A stretch of DNA of 64,000 bases, taken from Candidatus Schekmanbacteria bacterium. Its GTDB lineage: Bacteria > Schekmanbacteria > GWA2-38-11 > J061. This document shows, piece by piece, positions 34,130-44,138 of the stretch; positions within the stretch are counted from its first letter, which is position 1; each line of letters begins with the position of its first letter. The stretch lies in the NCBI GenBank assembly GCA_016219965.1, contig JACRJM010000015.1, positions 529,857-593,856 on the forward strand, written 5' to 3'. A program made the translations under genes and the position numbers. The notes beneath the pieces were generated by a model. The model worked only from the letters and a program-made list of their open reading frames with translations. It was not told where the DNA came from and ran no database searches.

Positions 34130-36463
34130 TTGTTAAGAAAAATTCAGATGACAGCTAAACAAGACAGCTTTGTCATGGAAATTGATTCATCTGGAAAGGT
34201 AACTGATTGGTCCGACCTTGCCTGTCAACTATTTGGATATGATAAATCTGATGTCTTAAATTCATACCTTCCTCTCATCCCTGAAAGGATTTTTCATGAA
34301 TTTCTTGATGCCAAGAACAAAGTATTGAAGGGTGAACAACATGCTTTAATTTCCACAAAAAGGATGCTTGAAGACGGAGCAATGGTAGAACTTAATTTCC
34401 TATGTAATCTTCTATCCTTAAACCATGACAGAAAAAATTCAATCAGGTTTAATCTGCATAGTATTAAAAAACTCAAATCCATCTCCGCTGACACCCAGCG
34501 GCAAAATGAAAGTATTGTTGAACAGGAAACTAATGAGCCGTTAAATAATGGATTTAAGAACTTATTACATAATCAAGAAAACGATATTCTTATAAACCTT
34601 CCAGAAGCAGTTGTTATAATTGACACCTCAGGAGTAATTAAGTTCGTAAACAAGTGTGCTGAATCGTTTACTGGCTACAAGCATGATGAGCTGTCGGGAA
34701 AGAATATAACATTTATTACTGAGCATACCGGATTCGGAGGTAACGGCTCATTTAGCTTTATAACAAAGAAAACCTGCCCACAGTCTTTCCGGGCAACGAT
34801 TCTCACGAGGAATGGCGATTCAGAAGTTCCGGTAGAAATTCTCCCAGTTATGAATCATTCTTCATCAGGGGCAATAGAAGGCTATACGCTTATTTTAAAA
34901 GATATTAGTGAGCTGCTTAGCAAAGATGAACTAATAAGTTATCTTCGTGATTACACAGATTATACTATCGAGAGCCTTGATGATGCATTAATAACATCAA
35001 GGGAGGATAACACAATAATGTATTGGAACCGGGGAGCGGAGGAGATGTTCGGTTATTCATCTGCCGAAGCAACAGGAAAGAATATCCTGACGATTCTTTT
35101 AGGAAATAAATACAAAGATGCTGAAAGTCCTTCCGAAAAAGAGGGGTCTAAAAATCCCCTGATTGCCTATCTGGCAAACAGCAGCAATGAAACAGCAAAA
35201 CTTAGTTTTGAAAAGAAGCTGGTAAGGAGAAATGGTGAATTGTTCCCTGCCCTGCTATCGGTTTCGGTCCCCAGAAATAACAAAGGAGAGTCTGTAGTAG
35301 GCAATGTAATTCTTATTAAAGATATAACGGAACGGAAAAAGCTTGAGCAGCAGTTATTGCATTCTGAGAAGCTAGCCTCTTTAGGTTCTATGATATCAGG
35401 TATTACCCATGAGCTTAACAATAAACTTGCACCAATACTCGGCTATGCCCAACTAATTAAATTAATGGATATAGACGGTGAACTCAGCGATATGATTTCT
35501 AAAATTGAAATAAGTGCAAAGAGTGCAAAGAATATAATCCATTCACTTCTTGGATTTGCCCGTCATAATAAACCGGATTTCAAACCAGTAGATTTGAATG
35601 AAATACTCATCAGGGTAGTTAATCTATTTAAATATAAACTTGATGCAAGCAATATAATTTTGAAAACAGATTTGGGCAAAAATATTCCAAAGACTATGGC
35701 AGACGAGAATCAGATTGAACAGGTTTTTGTAAATATCATAAATAATTCTCTTCAGGCTCTTGAAACTACGGATGGGGTAGTAGATGTAACATCGAGGTAT
35801 ATAAACAACTCAATTTTCATCAACATATCTGACACCGGACCGGGCATTCATGAAGAAAATCTCAAAAGAATATTTGATCCTTTCTTCACTACAAAGGAAC
35901 CGTCAATAGGGACAGGTTTGGGACTGAGTGTTTGCTATGGTATTATAAATAATCATAATGGCCGTATTACAGTTGAAAGCGAACCTTTAAAGAAAACAAT
36001 TTTTGTTATTGAACTTCCTGTAAAAGAAATCATACAAAAAAATGATGATTTTTCCATCGAGCTAGCTAAAGACAAATTCAAAGGCAGTAAAAAAAATATA
36101 CTGGTGATTGATGACGATCCAATGATAAGGGACCTGATGGAATCTGTTCTTAAAAGAAACCACCATGTTGATTTAGCCAATGCTGGAGGCGAAGCAATGG
36201 AAATGCTCGAGCATAAGAAATATGATCTCATAATTTCTGATCTACGGATGCCCGGCATTGATGGTTTTAAACTTTTTCAGCTTCTAAAAGATAAATCTAC
36301 AGGAATGGAGAAAAAAATTATATTTACTACCGGAGATACTTACGATCACAAAACCAAACAGTTCATAGAAAAAACCGGGTCTAAATGCCTTGCAAAGCCT
36401 TTCAATGTTGAAGATCTTATGGAATACATCAATAGTTTCTTTTCTTCCAACCTATCTGTCTAA
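34130..36463 (+). CDS. Hybrid histidine kinase with three PAS domains and a C-terminal receiver
   Basis: The 777-residue cytoplasmic sensor (TTG start after AGAGGG) has PAS1 (about 10-120), PAS2 (about 150-270), PAS3 (about 275-400), HisKA with ISGITHELNNKLAPILGYAQ, and HATPase with ADENQIEQVFVNIINNS (N), DTGPGI (G1) and GTGLGLSV (G2). The C-terminal receiver (about 655-775) has IISDLRMPGIDG and KCLAKPF. No transmembrane helix or signal peptide is visible, so it senses an internal or soluble signal. It shares a promoter region with the NtrC-type regulator and probably phosphorylates it, directly or through its receiver. Confidence 0.9.
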   Translation: MLRKIQMTAKQDSFVMEIDSSGKVTDWSDLACQLFGYDKSDVLNSYLPLIPERIFHEFLDAKNKVLKGEQHALISTKRMLEDGAMVELNFLCNLLSLNHDRKNSIRFNLHSIKKLKSISADTQRQNESIVEQETNEPLNNGFKNLLHNQENDILINLPEAVVIIDTSGVIKFVNKCAESFTGYKHDELSGKNITFITEHTGFGGNGSFSFITKKTCPQSFRATILTRNGDSEVPVEILPVMNHSSSGAIEGYTLILKDISELLSKDELISYLRDYTDYTIESLDDALITSREDNTIMYWNRGAEEMFGYSSAEATGKNILTILLGNKYKDAESPSEKEGSKNPLIAYLANSSNETAKLSFEKKLVRRNGELFPALLSVSVPRNNKGESVVGNVILIKDITERKKLEQQLLHSEKLASLGSMISGITHELNNKLAPILGYAQLIKLMDIDGELSDMISKIEISAKSAKNIIHSLLGFARHNKPDFKPVDLNEILIRVVNLFKYKLDASNIILKTDLGKNIPKTMADENQIEQVFVNIINNSLQALETTDGVVDVTSRYINNSIFINISDTGPGIHEENLKRIFDPFFTTKEPSIGTGLGLSVCYGIINNHNGRITVESEPLKKTIFVIELPVKEIIQKNDDFSIELAKDKFKGSKKNILVIDDDPMIRDLMESVLKRNHHVDLANAGGEAMEMLEHKKYDLIISDLRMPGIDGFKLFQLLKDKSTGMEKKIIFTTGDTYDHKTKQFIEKTGSKCLAKPFNVEDLMEYINSFFSSNLSV

Positions 36464-36476
36464 ATACAACAATCTT

Positions 36477-39400
36477 TTATACCTTTTCTATTCCAGCTTT
36501 TTTGAGAAATTCAAGTATGTTTAATGCAAGGTTCAGACCTTCTCTGTTATTTAATGGTGTTTTTACAAGCATACTTCTGTCATCAAGGAACCTGAGCGGA
36601 TATTTTTTTGAAGTCGCAATATGAGTTACCAATCCTGCGGATGGAACAAAGGCTTCGGAAAAATATAATACAAATCCATCTTTTGAATCTGATATTCTTT
36701 CAATACAATTCTCGGCTGCAAGGATTCTAAGTCTTGAAAGAAGAAAGACATTTTCAAAAGGCAATGGGATTTCTCCGTACCTGTCTACAATCTCCTTTTT
36801 AAATTCATCTAGCTCCTGAAAATCACTTATTTCTGATATCTTCTTATAAATAGATACTCTTTCCATTGAATCACGGATAAATTCCTCGGGGATAAAAGCG
36901 TTTACTTTCACTTCAATCTTACAATCAGTTAATTTTTCTTTATGGCCGCGCAATTTTGCAACCGTTTCTTCTACAAGCTGACAGTAAAGGTCGTAACCTA
37001 TTGACGCAATATTTCCAGATTGAGCCTCTCCAAGTATGTTACCCGCACCCCTTATTTCAAGGTCATGGGCGGCTATTTTAAAACCTGAACCAAAATCTGT
37101 GAGTTCCTCAATAACCATGAGTCTTTTCCTGGCCTCATCCGTTATATCCTTATCTGCCGGAACAAGAAGATATGCAAAAGCCTCTATATTGCTTCTCCCT
37201 ACTCTTCCGCGAAGCTGGTAAAGCTGCGCTAATCCAAGTCTGTCGGCCCTATTGATAACAATAGTGTTAACTGCCGGTATATCCAGTCCCGACTCAATTA
37301 TTGTAGTACAAAGCAAAAGATCGAACTGCCTTTCCACAAAATCCACCATTATCTTTTCAAGTTCAGAAGGTTTCATCTGCCCATGGGCAACTCCTATCCT
37401 GACTTCAGGTATGTTATTTTTAAGAAACATTTCCATTGCAGGCAGGCTCTTTACATTGTTATGGACAAAATAAACCTGGCCTCCGCGTTCAAGTTCATTT
37501 TTTATTGCTCTTACTATCATCTCACGGTTAAATTTTATAACTACAGTCTTTATTGGAAGCCTTTCTTCAGGAGGAGTGTCTATTATACTTATATCCCTTA
37601 TGCCTGTAAGAGACAGTTGCAGAGTCCTTGGTATCGGGGTAGCCGTAAGTGTGAGCACATCAATATTTCTCGCAATATCCTTTATCTTTTCCTTGTGTCT
37701 CACTCCAAACCGGTGCTCCTCATCAACAATTAAAAGTCCAAGGTCGTTGAATTCTATGTTTCCCATGAGGAGCTTGTGTGTTCCAATCACGATGTCGACC
37801 TTCTTCTCTCTTATCCCATTCAGTATCTCTTTCTGCTTTGAAAGATTGCAGAACCTTGAAAGCATCTCTACCTTCACAGGAAAGTGAGAAAATCTTTCAG
37901 AGAATGTCTGGAAATGCTGATGCGCAAGAATCGTGGTCGGAACGAGTACAGAAACCTGTTTTCCGTCCAGCACAGCTTTGAACGCAGCTCTCATTGCCAC
38001 CTCAGTTTTCCCGAATCCAACATCCCCGCATATAAGCCTGTCCATGGGCTTTACAGATTCCATATCTTTTTTCACATCTTTTATTGCTCTAATCTGATGG
38101 GGAGTCTCATCGTACTCAAACCTGTTCTCAAATTCACGCATCCAGTTGTCATCCTGAGAAAAAGATATACCCGATGAAAACTGTCTATCTGCGTAAAGCT
38201 CAAGAAGTCCTTTTGCCATCGTTTCAATTGCTTTTTTCGCTTTCTGCTTTACTCTAGCCCAGTTCTGACTCCCTAACTTTTCAATGACAGGTTTAGATCC
38301 CTTTACGCCAATATACTTCTGTACAAGATTTAAGTTCTCAGAAGGAACATAAAGTTTCTCATTGTCCTGATATTCAATCATGAGGAAGTCCTTGGTCCTG
38401 CCCGCTGTAATCATCTGGGCAATACCAAGAAACCTCCCAACGCCATAATTGACATGCACGATGTAATCCCCCTCCTTGAGGCTTTGAAACGATGAAGATA
38501 ATTTCAGAGGGGTTGATATTTTTCTCCTGTATGGGGAATGCTTTTTCCCGAATATGTCTTCTTCTGTTATAAAAGCTATCCCTAACTCTTCAATAAAAAA
38601 ACCTTCAGTAAGATTCCCAACAATTATGAGTGGGGGGAATGGCTCTTTGTTCTCTGTATATGAAAGCACTATTTCACCGCGCCCCTCCATTCCCATTGAC
38701 AGATGATAATCCATGAATATTGCTATCATCCTTTCTGCGCTGTTTTCAGACCTTACTGTAATATAAATCCTGTATCCTTCATCCCGTTTTTTCTTTATTT
38801 CTTCCGCCACAGAAGAAAATCTGTCTGATTTCAAATCCTCCTGGACATGCATATAGCTTGTTCTTTTGACCGTGAATTTCAGCGAATCATCTCCGGATGA
38901 GATCGATGAGATAGCGACTCTTTTAAATCCGCAAAGTTTCTTTTTGACTTCCTCGCAACCTGAATAGATATACTGGGGTTCGATGACAGGTTCGCCCTTC
39001 TCTACTGCACTATAGTATTTCTTTGTTGCTTCTCTGTATTGCGTTTCGATTTCATCAAATATCTTTTCTTTCTCTTCAAAAATAACAATGGAATCTTCAG
39101 AATTATAATCAAATGTGGTTTCAAGGGTTTTATGAAAAAGAGGGAGGTAGTTTTCAACTCCCGGAAAATACTCACGACGCTCAAATCTTTCCCTTAACTG
39201 CATCAGCCGATTTCTGTCCGAATAATCTTCGAAGAAAAGGTCAAAAACTTCGAGCAGTTCAGAATTATTTTCCGGATAAGCAACTTCCCTTACCGGGAAA
39301 AGCGCTGTACTCAAAACTTTTTTTACGGAGCGCTGGGAATGAGGGTCAAATTCCCTGATTGAAGAAATCTCATCTCCAAAGAATTCAATCCTTATAGGGA

Positions 39401-39977
39401 AGTCGTGGAGCCCTGAAAAAATATCAGCAATCCCTCCTCTGATGCTGAAATCCCCCTTCTCTTCTACAAAATCTTTTCTCTTGTAACCGCTTAAAAGAAG
39501 GTAATTAAGAAGCGAATCCCTTAAAATTACACTGCCAGTATCAAGAGAGAGTTTCTTCCCTGAAATAGAAGTGCGCGGTATGAGCTTTTGGACAAGTGAT
39601 TCAGCAGGAATTATAAAAATACCTTCTTTGTCCATCATCTCACAGAGAAATTCCACACGGCGTGATGAAATCTCATGGAAAGGAGATATATCCTCGTAGG
39701 GAAGTGTATCCCATGGAATAAGAATATCCGTCCTTGAATCTGAATATTTGGACTTTAATTTCCTGTCCGCATTCCGGAAAAAAAGAACATCATTTAACAC
39801 CTCTTCTGCACGTTTTACAGATGGAGCAAGATATACTATTTGTTTTCCGGTATGTTTAAAAGCTTCGTAGAGAATGAGTGACGCAGAAGAGGATGATACT
39901 CCGCTTATTTCAAACTCTCTTTCTTCCTCTAAGCATTTAAAAAGTCTGTTGAGGCTTTGACTGCTGTTCTCCATCAT
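36477..39977 (-). CDS. mfd: Transcription-repair coupling factor
   Basis: The 1,166-residue ATPase removes RNA polymerase stalled at lesions and recruits UvrA. The N-terminal UvrB-like region has RTDILIPWDTLPYEDISPFH, followed by SISGKKL. The RNA polymerase-interaction domain has LKEGDYIVHVNYGVGRFLGI. RecG-like motor motifs are DRLICGDVGFGKTEVAMRAA (Walker A), VDEEHRFGV (Walker B), LTATPIPRTL, VAHGQMKPSELE, IESGLDIPAVN and LAQLYQLRGRVGRS. The C-terminal TRCF domain is complete. Size and order fit the family; last gene of the pheA-M50-trpS-mfd run. Confidence 0.97.
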   Translation of the reverse strand: MMENSSQSLNRLFKCLEEEREFEISGVSSSSASLILYEAFKHTGKQIVYLAPSVKRAEEVLNDVLFFRNADRKLKSKYSDSRTDILIPWDTLPYEDISPFHEISSRRVEFLCEMMDKEGIFIIPAESLVQKLIPRTSISGKKLSLDTGSVILRDSLLNYLLLSGYKRKDFVEEKGDFSIRGGIADIFSGLHDFPIRIEFFGDEISSIREFDPHSQRSVKKVLSTALFPVREVAYPENNSELLEVFDLFFEDYSDRNRLMQLRERFERREYFPGVENYLPLFHKTLETTFDYNSEDSIVIFEEKEKIFDEIETQYREATKKYYSAVEKGEPVIEPQYIYSGCEEVKKKLCGFKRVAISSISSGDDSLKFTVKRTSYMHVQEDLKSDRFSSVAEEIKKKRDEGYRIYITVRSENSAERMIAIFMDYHLSMGMEGRGEIVLSYTENKEPFPPLIIVGNLTEGFFIEELGIAFITEEDIFGKKHSPYRRKISTPLKLSSSFQSLKEGDYIVHVNYGVGRFLGIAQMITAGRTKDFLMIEYQDNEKLYVPSENLNLVQKYIGVKGSKPVIEKLGSQNWARVKQKAKKAIETMAKGLLELYADRQFSSGISFSQDDNWMREFENRFEYDETPHQIRAIKDVKKDMESVKPMDRLICGDVGFGKTEVAMRAAFKAVLDGKQVSVLVPTTILAHQHFQTFSERFSHFPVKVEMLSRFCNLSKQKEILNGIREKKVDIVIGTHKLLMGNIEFNDLGLLIVDEEHRFGVRHKEKIKDIARNIDVLTLTATPIPRTLQLSLTGIRDISIIDTPPEERLPIKTVVIKFNREMIVRAIKNELERGGQVYFVHNNVKSLPAMEMFLKNNIPEVRIGVAHGQMKPSELEKIMVDFVERQFDLLLCTTIIESGLDIPAVNTIVINRADRLGLAQLYQLRGRVGRSNIEAFAYLLVPADKDITDEARKRLMVIEELTDFGSGFKIAAHDLEIRGAGNILGEAQSGNIASIGYDLYCQLVEETVAKLRGHKEKLTDCKIEVKVNAFIPEEFIRDSMERVSIYKKISEISDFQELDEFKKEIVDRYGEIPLPFENVFLLSRLRILAAENCIERISDSKDGFVLYFSEAFVPSAGLVTHIATSKKYPLRFLDDRSMLVKTPLNNREGLNLALNILEFLKKAGIEKV

Positions 39978-39985
39978 TCTTAATG

Positions 39986-40981
39986 CTACTTCAATTTCAT
40001 TGTGCGTCTGACCCGTTCCATCATTTTTCGTGCTTCAGCCGACGCCTTTCCTTTTCCTTCATTTATTATATCATTAACAAAGGAGCGGTTTTTTTCAAGT
40101 TCTGTCCGCCTGGCACGGAATCCGGAAAATGCTGAAAGCAGATTTTGGATTAAAATCTTTTTGCACTGGACGCATCCGATTGATGCTGTCCTGCACCCCT
40201 CTGCTATCTCAGCAACTTTTTCTCCGGGAGTAAATATCTTATGATAAGCATAAACTGTAGAAAGTTCAGGGTCGCCGCAGTCCGATTTTTTTATGCGATG
40301 AGGATCCGTGACCATCTGCATAACCTTTTTTTCAACAGTTTCCGGGTTGTCGCTTATAAAGATGCAGTTGTCAAAACTCTTGCTCATCTTTCTGCCGTCT
40401 ATTCCTGGAAGTTTTGGTGTAGCTGTAAGCATTGACTGCGGTTCAACCAGAGTATTCTCTCCGTAGAGGAAATTAAACCTCCTTGCCACCTCTCTTGTAA
40501 GCTCTATATGCGGGACCTGGTCAATCCCGACAGGAACTGTGTCAGCACCATAAATCAGTATGTCTGCCGACTGAAGAAGAGGATATCCAAGAAAACCATA
40601 TGTTGTGAGATCTCGCTCTGAAAGGCTTTCCTGTGTTTCCTTGTAAGATGGCACCCTTTCCAGCCAGGGGATTGGAATGATCATGGAAAGAAGGAGATGC
40701 AGCTCTGCATGTTCGAGAATATCAGACTGTACGAACATCGTACATTTTTCCGGGTCTATACCAGAAGCAAGCCAGTCAATAACCATGTCTTCAGTATATT
40801 CCCTGATCTTTGAAGGATCATTGTAATCTGTAGTGAGAGCATGCCAGTCAGCGACAAAAAAGAAGCACTCATTGTCCTGCTGAAGTTTTTTCCAGTTTTC
40901 AAGAACACCAATATAATGACCAAGATGCAGTTTACCCGTAGGTCTCATTCCGCTTAAAACACGTTTTTTTACATTGTTCAT
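39986..40981 (-). CDS. trpS: Tryptophanyl-tRNA synthetase
   Basis: The 331-residue class I synthetase charges tRNA-Trp. The HIGH-type motif is LHLGHYIGVLENW, the KMSKS motif is GRKMSKSFDN, and the expected GYPLLQSADILIYGADTVPV and VGIDQVPHIELTREVARRFN blocks are present. It is 8 bases upstream of mfd and 23 bases downstream of the M50 protease gene; an M50-trpS pair is a common arrangement in deltaproteobacteria-like genomes, there often followed by scpA-scpB-rluB. In this genome scpB-rluB lie about 9 kb away. Confidence 0.97.
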   Translation of the reverse strand: MNNVKKRVLSGMRPTGKLHLGHYIGVLENWKKLQQDNECFFFVADWHALTTDYNDPSKIREYTEDMVIDWLASGIDPEKCTMFVQSDILEHAELHLLLSMIIPIPWLERVPSYKETQESLSERDLTTYGFLGYPLLQSADILIYGADTVPVGIDQVPHIELTREVARRFNFLYGENTLVEPQSMLTATPKLPGIDGRKMSKSFDNCIFISDNPETVEKKVMQMVTDPHRIKKSDCGDPELSTVYAYHKIFTPGEKVAEIAEGCRTASIGCVQCKKILIQNLLSAFSGFRARRTELEKNRSFVNDIINEGKGKASAEARKMMERVRRTMKLK

Positions 40982-41004
40982 TTGCTTTGCCTGCCTTATT
41001 TATA

Positions 41005-41655
41005 TTAATCCACACCCAGGAGACTGAAAACTATATTACTTACAGGAACTATTATAAAATTTAAAACATTGGAATAGACGAGAAGAAGCAATATCATAAA
41101 TCCATATGGTCTCAGCTTTTCGTAGGAAATAGCCTGTCTTACCGGAAGAAGACCTTCAAGTACTCCGCTGCCATCAAGAGGGAAAATGGGGATTAAATTA
41201 AAAATAGCAAGAAACACATTTATCTTGATGCTGAAGTATATAAAAATTATCAATGGTCCTACTATAGATGGGTTTCCTGGCACTGCCATAGATGACGTTG
41301 TTCTTATAAGAGTGTGAAAGATAATAGCGAATATTCCTCCCATCAGCAGATTGCTCAAAGGGCCTGCAAAGGATATCCAAAGATTGTCATTTCTCGGGTT
41401 TTTAAGATTTGATGGGTTGACAGGAACCGGCTTTGCCCATCCTATTAGAAACCCGGTACCTGAGAATATCATCAGTGCAGGAAGAATTATCGTGCCTAGA
41501 AGATCAATATGGGGTATCGGGTTAAGGGTAACGCGCCCAAGCCTCTTTGCAGTACTGTCGCCAAAGCGGTCAGCTGTCCATGCATGGGAGCACTCGTGAA
41601 CTGAAATAGAGAAAAGAAGTGCCACGTAGTTGATAATCATGTAACCAGTGTTCAT
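41005..41655 (-). CDS. Site-2 protease family zinc metalloprotease (M50)
   Basis: This 216-residue membrane protease has the zinc motif HECSH (residues 20-24, HExxH) in the first transmembrane helix and a second motif NLIPIFPLDGSG (NPxxDG-like), completing the metal site with Asp. About five to six hydrophobic segments are present. It is of the short, PDZ-less type found beside trpS in many bacteria. Substrate unknown; such proteases clip membrane proteins within the bilayer. Its start lies 3 bases from the end of pheA. Confidence 0.9.
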   Translation of the reverse strand: MNTGYMIINYVALLFSISVHECSHAWTADRFGDSTAKRLGRVTLNPIPHIDLLGTIILPALMIFSGTGFLIGWAKPVPVNPSNLKNPRNDNLWISFAGPLSNLLMGGIFAIIFHTLIRTTSSMAVPGNPSIVGPLIIFIYFSIKINVFLAIFNLIPIFPLDGSGVLEGLLPVRQAISYEKLRPYGFMILLLLVYSNVLNFIIVPVSNIVFSLLGVD

Positions 41656-41658
41656 CTG

Positions 41659-42738
41659 TCAGTCTAGTTTCCCGCGCGGATATGACCCGAGGATAGTAAG
41701 AAAAACACAGTCTTTTTCAAGGCGCATAATAGTTTTTTTGACCGGCAGGTCCTCCATGTGGCCACGGCAGTCAACGAAAAAAATATACTCCCATGGCTTC
41801 TTTTTCGATGGCCTTGACTCGATCTTGGACAAGCTTATCCTGTTTGCTGCAAAATGTTTCAGCACATCATTGAGAGCCCCTGCCCTGTCCTTTGTCGTAA
41901 ACATAAGGGATGTCTTGTCATCTCCGGTCCTGCAAAAAGACTCCTTGCCTATGATTACAAACCGCGTAAAATTGTTGCAGTTGTCCTCTATATGAGAATG
42001 GACCATCTTGAGATCATATATCTTCATTGCCATTTCGCTTGCGATTGCTGCTTTGTATTTATCCTTAGATGCAATTACGGCAGCAGTTGCGGTACTTGAA
42101 ACCTCTTCGACAGGTATTCCCGGCATATTCCTTGAAATCCATTCCCTGCACTGGGCTATCGGCTGAGGATGGGAAATAATTTTTTTAATGTCACTATTTT
42201 TCCCTGAGATGTTAAGGAGATTATGGTTTATACGCATCAATATCTCACCGCAAATCTTAAGCGGGTAGTCAAGGAAAAGATCTACTGTCTGGGTCACAGT
42301 CCCCTCATTAGAATTTTCGACAGGAACTACCCCATACTTAGCGACCCCCTTTTCAACATTTTCAAAAACATCCTTTATATAATCAACGGGTATTGCGACA
42401 GACATGCGGCCAAACTGTTTTAGTGATGCAATATGTGAAAAAGATGCCTGCGGTCCGAGGTAAGAGACCTTGATAGGCTCCTCAAGAGCAAGAGAGGCTG
42501 AGAGTATCTCCCTGAAAAGAGTTTTTATCGCCGCATTTGAAAATGGTCCTTTATTTTCACGGGTAATCTTATTCAGAATCTGCGCCTCGCGGGCAGGGAC
42601 ATGGATGTCCGCATTGTCTCTTTTTTTAACTTCGCCTATCTGGCTTGCAAGTTTACCTCTATAACTTAAAAGCTTCAGCAGCTTTGAATCTATAAGATCA
42701 ATTTTCCGCCTGAGTTCCTGAAGGTTTTTTGCAGCCAT
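41659..42738 (-). CDS. pheA: Bifunctional chorismate mutase / prephenate dehydratase (P-protein)
   Basis: The 359-residue enzyme makes phenylpyruvate from chorismate. Residues 1-85 are an AroQ-type chorismate mutase (LQELRRKIDLIDSKLLKLLS). Residues about 92-275 are the dehydratase (KVSYLGPQASFSHIASLKQF, GVVPVENSNEGTVTQTVDLF, SHPQPIAQCREWIS, NNFTRFVIIG). Residues about 283-355 are an ACT domain (FTTKDRAGALNDVLKHFA, RISLSKIESRPSKKKPWEYIF) that would bind phenylalanine for feedback control. The ESRP and GAL-like ACT signature is present. First gene of the pheA-M50-trpS-mfd run. Confidence 0.96.
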   Translation of the reverse strand: MAAKNLQELRRKIDLIDSKLLKLLSYRGKLASQIGEVKKRDNADIHVPAREAQILNKITRENKGPFSNAAIKTLFREILSASLALEEPIKVSYLGPQASFSHIASLKQFGRMSVAIPVDYIKDVFENVEKGVAKYGVVPVENSNEGTVTQTVDLFLDYPLKICGEILMRINHNLLNISGKNSDIKKIISHPQPIAQCREWISRNMPGIPVEEVSSTATAAVIASKDKYKAAIASEMAMKIYDLKMVHSHIEDNCNNFTRFVIIGKESFCRTGDDKTSLMFTTKDRAGALNDVLKHFAANRISLSKIESRPSKKKPWEYIFFVDCRGHMEDLPVKKTIMRLEKDCVFLTILGSYPRGKLD

Positions 42739-42864
42739 AATTATTATGTTCCAATCACCTATTAGCTTGATAAAAACTGTTTTTTAATCAAAAATAAATT
42801 ACTCTAAGTACAAAGTTAATTTTTTTTTATACAATAAATAAAAATATCTTAAAAGTCTTTTCTC

Positions 42865-44100
42865 ATGGAATTGAAAAAAAGAATTTCCATATATGTTGAT
42901 GAAGGGGCATCCCATTCTTTCATCTGGCTCATCGAACTTTTTGAAATCTACGGTCTGTTTGATATAAAATTTGTGAAGTCTGAGGATATACGGTCCGGCA
43001 TATTGGGTAAGACCGATGTTCTTATAATATCAGGCGGGGATAGTTTTGCAGTTGCAGGAAGTCTTGAAGAAGCAGCCGCTCTGGCAATAAAGTCATTTAT
43101 TGAAAATGGAGGGACTTATGTTGGGATATGCGCAGGCGCTTATCTTATGCTTAGATCATCCAAGAGCCCGCTCCATTACTTTAATATGACCTCAGGGAAA
43201 ATCGCAAATCTCTCGAGCCGGCTTCCCGAGGCAAAGGCACTTGAATACAAATATTCAACGCCATATGGATGCAGTTATATCTTCCACCCTGTTCGCGGAG
43301 AAATATCAGTCACTCTTTGTGAGTTTGGGCTGTTTCAGAAGGAAGGGGTGATTAAAGCACCTGTTTACGGCGGGCCTTTCATAAAAAATGACGGCTCTAT
43401 AATCCCTCTTTCTTTTTTTCGCGATTTTACGGAAAGCACCCTCTTCCTTGTTGACAATGAAATCGCCGCTTCGATATGCAGAGGTTCGATTGTCTCTGGT
43501 TATAAAACTCTCGGAAAAGGGATTCTCTTTTTTTTCAGCACTCACATGGAACATCCGGACTACCCAGAAGCCAATGAATTATTCATCAGATTGATAACCG
43601 GGGATCCCTTAATATCAAGGATGCTATTAAGGGGTAAAGACAAAACCTCTCTAAAAAATGAAACTCCTTATAGACCGAGCAATAACTCTTCATACAAAAA
43701 GTTCAGGAAAAACCTTAGCCTTATGCGCCTTGTAGCTGCTGGCCTTGAGAAGATCCCACATTTCTGGAAAATCGGCGAAAAAGTCTGGGAAACGGAAAAG
43801 ATCAGGTTTTTTACCGAGTCCATTCTAAAGATGGAAAAAAAATATGGAAAAATGTTGTCGCTCTCTATTGCTGAAAAAAATGCTGAAGAACTCGATTCAC
43901 TGTCTTCAATATGCCTGAGCTTGTTAAAAAATATTTACGATTCTCTGTCTCATGGAAAATCTTCCCAGCAGGAAGCAGCTTTTTTTATAAATAATATAAA
44001 AGATCTTTATACCATATATTGTTCCTGCTGTTTCAGGTATATCAATGAAAATGGGACTTTTACAACTAAGTATAACAACCATTTCAACCCTACTGCATAG
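42865..44100 (+). CDS. BPL_N (class I amidotransferase-like) protein with helical C-terminal extension
   Basis: This 411-residue protein has an N-terminal domain (about 1-235) of the biotin-protein-ligase N-terminal type: DVLIISGGDSFAVAG, GTYVGICAGAYLML (nucleophile elbow with Cys89), APVYGGPF and ILFFFSTHMEHPD. The Cys-containing elbow is kept. The C-terminal part (about 250-411) is helical, Lys- and Leu-rich, and unrecognised; no BPL catalytic domain is present. Function is unknown. It is followed 38 bases later by the EIIA-like/PilZ gene on the same strand. No Shine-Dalgarno precedes the ATG. Confidence 0.72.
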   Translation: MELKKRISIYVDEGASHSFIWLIELFEIYGLFDIKFVKSEDIRSGILGKTDVLIISGGDSFAVAGSLEEAAALAIKSFIENGGTYVGICAGAYLMLRSSKSPLHYFNMTSGKIANLSSRLPEAKALEYKYSTPYGCSYIFHPVRGEISVTLCEFGLFQKEGVIKAPVYGGPFIKNDGSIIPLSFFRDFTESTLFLVDNEIAASICRGSIVSGYKTLGKGILFFFSTHMEHPDYPEANELFIRLITGDPLISRMLLRGKDKTSLKNETPYRPSNNSSYKKFRKNLSLMRLVAAGLEKIPHFWKIGEKVWETEKIRFFTESILKMEKKYGKMLSLSIAEKNAEELDSLSSICLSLLKNIYDSLSHGKSSQQEAAFFINNIKDLYTIYCSCCFRYINENGTFTTKYNNHFNPTA

Positions 44101-44138
44101 CATTAAAATAATATTTATTCCGAATCTAACAAATTAAA